Assembly: GCA_945863085.1 (NCBI GenBank)
Contig: CAMBCD010000148.1
Coordinates: 1 to 6,853, forward strand
Direction of reading: 5' to 3'
Source of the DNA: Bordetella parapertussis
GTDB lineage: Bacteria > Pseudomonadota > Gammaproteobacteria > Burkholderiales > SG8-41
DNA: 6,853 nucleotides
Part shown: piece by piece, positions 6,109 through 6,853 of the stretch
How positions within the stretch are numbered: position 1 is the first letter of the stretch
Layout: every line of letters begins with the position of its first letter
Notes under the pieces: generated by a model
Seen by the model: the letters and a program-made list of their open reading frames with translations, nothing else
Database searches by the model: none
What the model was told of the DNA's origin: nothing
Translations under genes and position numbers: made by a program

Positions 6109-6725
6109 AAAATACCGAACGCTTCCGCCATTTTGTTGCCGAGTTCACGCGCCTTGCGGAGAAAAAGGGCGATGACGAAAAAGTCATGCTCGATGCCGGC
6201 AGCAAACTGCTCGGCGAGCTGATCAAACATGACGACTGGCTGCCGGATGAATGTGCGCAGCCGCATCCGCAGTTCTATCAGCAATACCTGCTCTACTGCG
6301 ATCCGCTGGAGCGGTTTTCGGTGGTCAGCTTCGTCTGGGGACCCGGCCAGAAAACACCGGTGCACGACCACATGGTCTGGGGCATGGTCGGCATGATGCG
6401 TGGCGCCGAATCCTGCCGCCGTTTCGAAATCAGTGGCGGCGGCAAACCGATGGTCGCCAGCGAAACCGCACGGCTGCTGCCGGGTGAGGTCGACAGAGTG
6501 TCGCCGACGGTCGGCGACATACACGAAGTGGCCAATGCCTTTGATGACCGGGTGTCAATCAGCATCCATGTTTATGGTGCCAACATCGGCGCGGTCAAAC
6601 GCCATGTCTTTGATGCAGCCACCAGCATCGACAAACCTTTTGTATCCGGCTACTCCAGTACACAGATGCCGAATTTCTGGGATCGTTCTGCCGAAGTCCG
6701 CGCAAGCATCACCCCTGTCGCCTGA
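6105..6725 (+). CDS. cupin thiol dioxygenase, 3-mercaptopropionate/cysteine dioxygenase type
   Basis: Non-haem iron enzyme that adds O2 to a thiol, giving a sulfinate; 206 residues. The N-terminal helical part runs to FSVVSFVWGPG (71-81). The iron ligands are His87 and His89 in PVHDH and His140 in GDIH. SIHVY (153-157) gives the Ser153-His155-Tyr157 triad, and Arg166 follows. From memory these match, at a constant offset of about two, the His90/His92/His142, Ser155-His157-Tyr159 and Arg168 set of Azotobacter 3-mercaptopropionate dioxygenase, which favours that substrate over cysteine. No Cys-Tyr crosslink pair typical of mammalian cysteine dioxygenase is evident. GGAGA (6094-6098) lies 6 bases before the ATG, which overlaps the CaiB/BaiF stop as ATGA, so the two are translationally coupled. 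Product expected: 3-sulfinopropionate or cysteine sulfinate. Confidence 0.92.
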   Translation: MKNTERFRHFVAEFTRLAEKKGDDEKVMLDAGSKLLGELIKHDDWLPDECAQPHPQFYQQYLLYCDPLERFSVVSFVWGPGQKTPVHDHMVWGMVGMMRGAESCRRFEISGGGKPMVASETARLLPGEVDRVSPTVGDIHEVANAFDDRVSISIHVYGANIGAVKRHVFDAATSIDKPFVSGYSSTQMPNFWDRSAEVRASITPVA

Positions 6726-6729
6726 GATC

Positions 6730-6853
6730 ATGAGCGACGAACTGCTGCGCAAACACGAGAACCACGTCACCCGGTTGACGCTGAACCGGCCGCAAAAGGC
6801 CAATGCGCTGTCGGCGCAGCTGGTCGAAGCGCTGATCGATGCCGTCGAATACG
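6730..6853 (+). CDS. enoyl-CoA hydratase/isomerase family protein (N-terminus only)
   Basis: First 41 residues of a crotonase-superfamily protein; the rest lies beyond the window. VTRLTLNRPQKANALSAQLVEAL (13-35) is the family start: a first beta strand, the NRPxxxNALS turn, and the following helix. The catalytic and oxyanion residues are not in view, so hydratase, isomerase or hydrolase activity cannot be separated. It begins 4 bp after the dioxygenase stop with only a weak GAG upstream, and is likely in the same operon, fitting acyl-CoA catabolism. Confidence 0.85.
   Translation, partial: MSDELLRKHENHVTRLTLNRPQKANALSAQLVEALIDAVEY

Overview
The window is GC-rich, densely coding DNA from a proteobacterium, most likely a betaproteobacterium of the Burkholderiales type. 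The main pointers are a Bug/TctC-family periplasmic receptor gene, catabolic CoA genes packed with short gaps and overlaps, and high GC at third codon positions. No rRNA, tRNA, CRISPR array or insertion sequence is visible. All features and family assignments were read by eye from the sequence and recalled family motifs; no search was run.

Layout. On the minus strand, an alpha/beta hydrolase (1764-847) is followed 43 bp later by a Bug/TctC tripartite-tricarboxylate receptor (from 803 off the left edge). The 147-bp divergent gap (1765-1911) holds a candidate minus-strand promoter whose 17-bp spacer is a perfect 7-3-7 palindrome. On the plus strand, in order: CoA-transferase-superfamily subunit A (1912-2733, with an in-frame TGA at codon 106), a family-6-like deoxyinosine/uracil DNA glycosylase (2738-3244), an EamA/DMT transporter (3269-4135), CoA-transferase subunit B (4164-4892), a family III (CaiB/BaiF) CoA-transferase (4936-6108), a thiol dioxygenase of the cysteine/3-mercaptopropionate type (6105-6725), and the start of an enoyl-CoA hydratase (6730 to the right edge).

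How the genes may work together. The right-hand block looks like a catabolic operon for a CoA-activated acid. The ATGA overlap between the CaiB/BaiF gene and the thiol dioxygenase suggests a known sulfur route: 3-mercaptopropionate is oxidised to 3-sulfinopropionate, then moved onto CoA by a family III transferase. The A/B pair resembles the GctAB/IpdAB group, but subunit B seems to lack the usual catalytic glutamate, so the pair may be a hydrolase or lyase acting on a CoA thioester. The left-hand pair suggests uptake of an organic acid and hydrolysis of an ester or C-C bond.

Most notable point. Subunit A reads intact through a TGA that falls near the active site. A seven-pair hairpin with a 4-nt G/U-containing loop follows 14 nt after it, in the range expected for a bacterial SECIS. 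This could be a selenocysteine codon, a recent nonsense mutation, or a sequencing error; the sequence alone does not decide. TGA is the ordinary stop of most other genes here, so a genome-wide code change is excluded.
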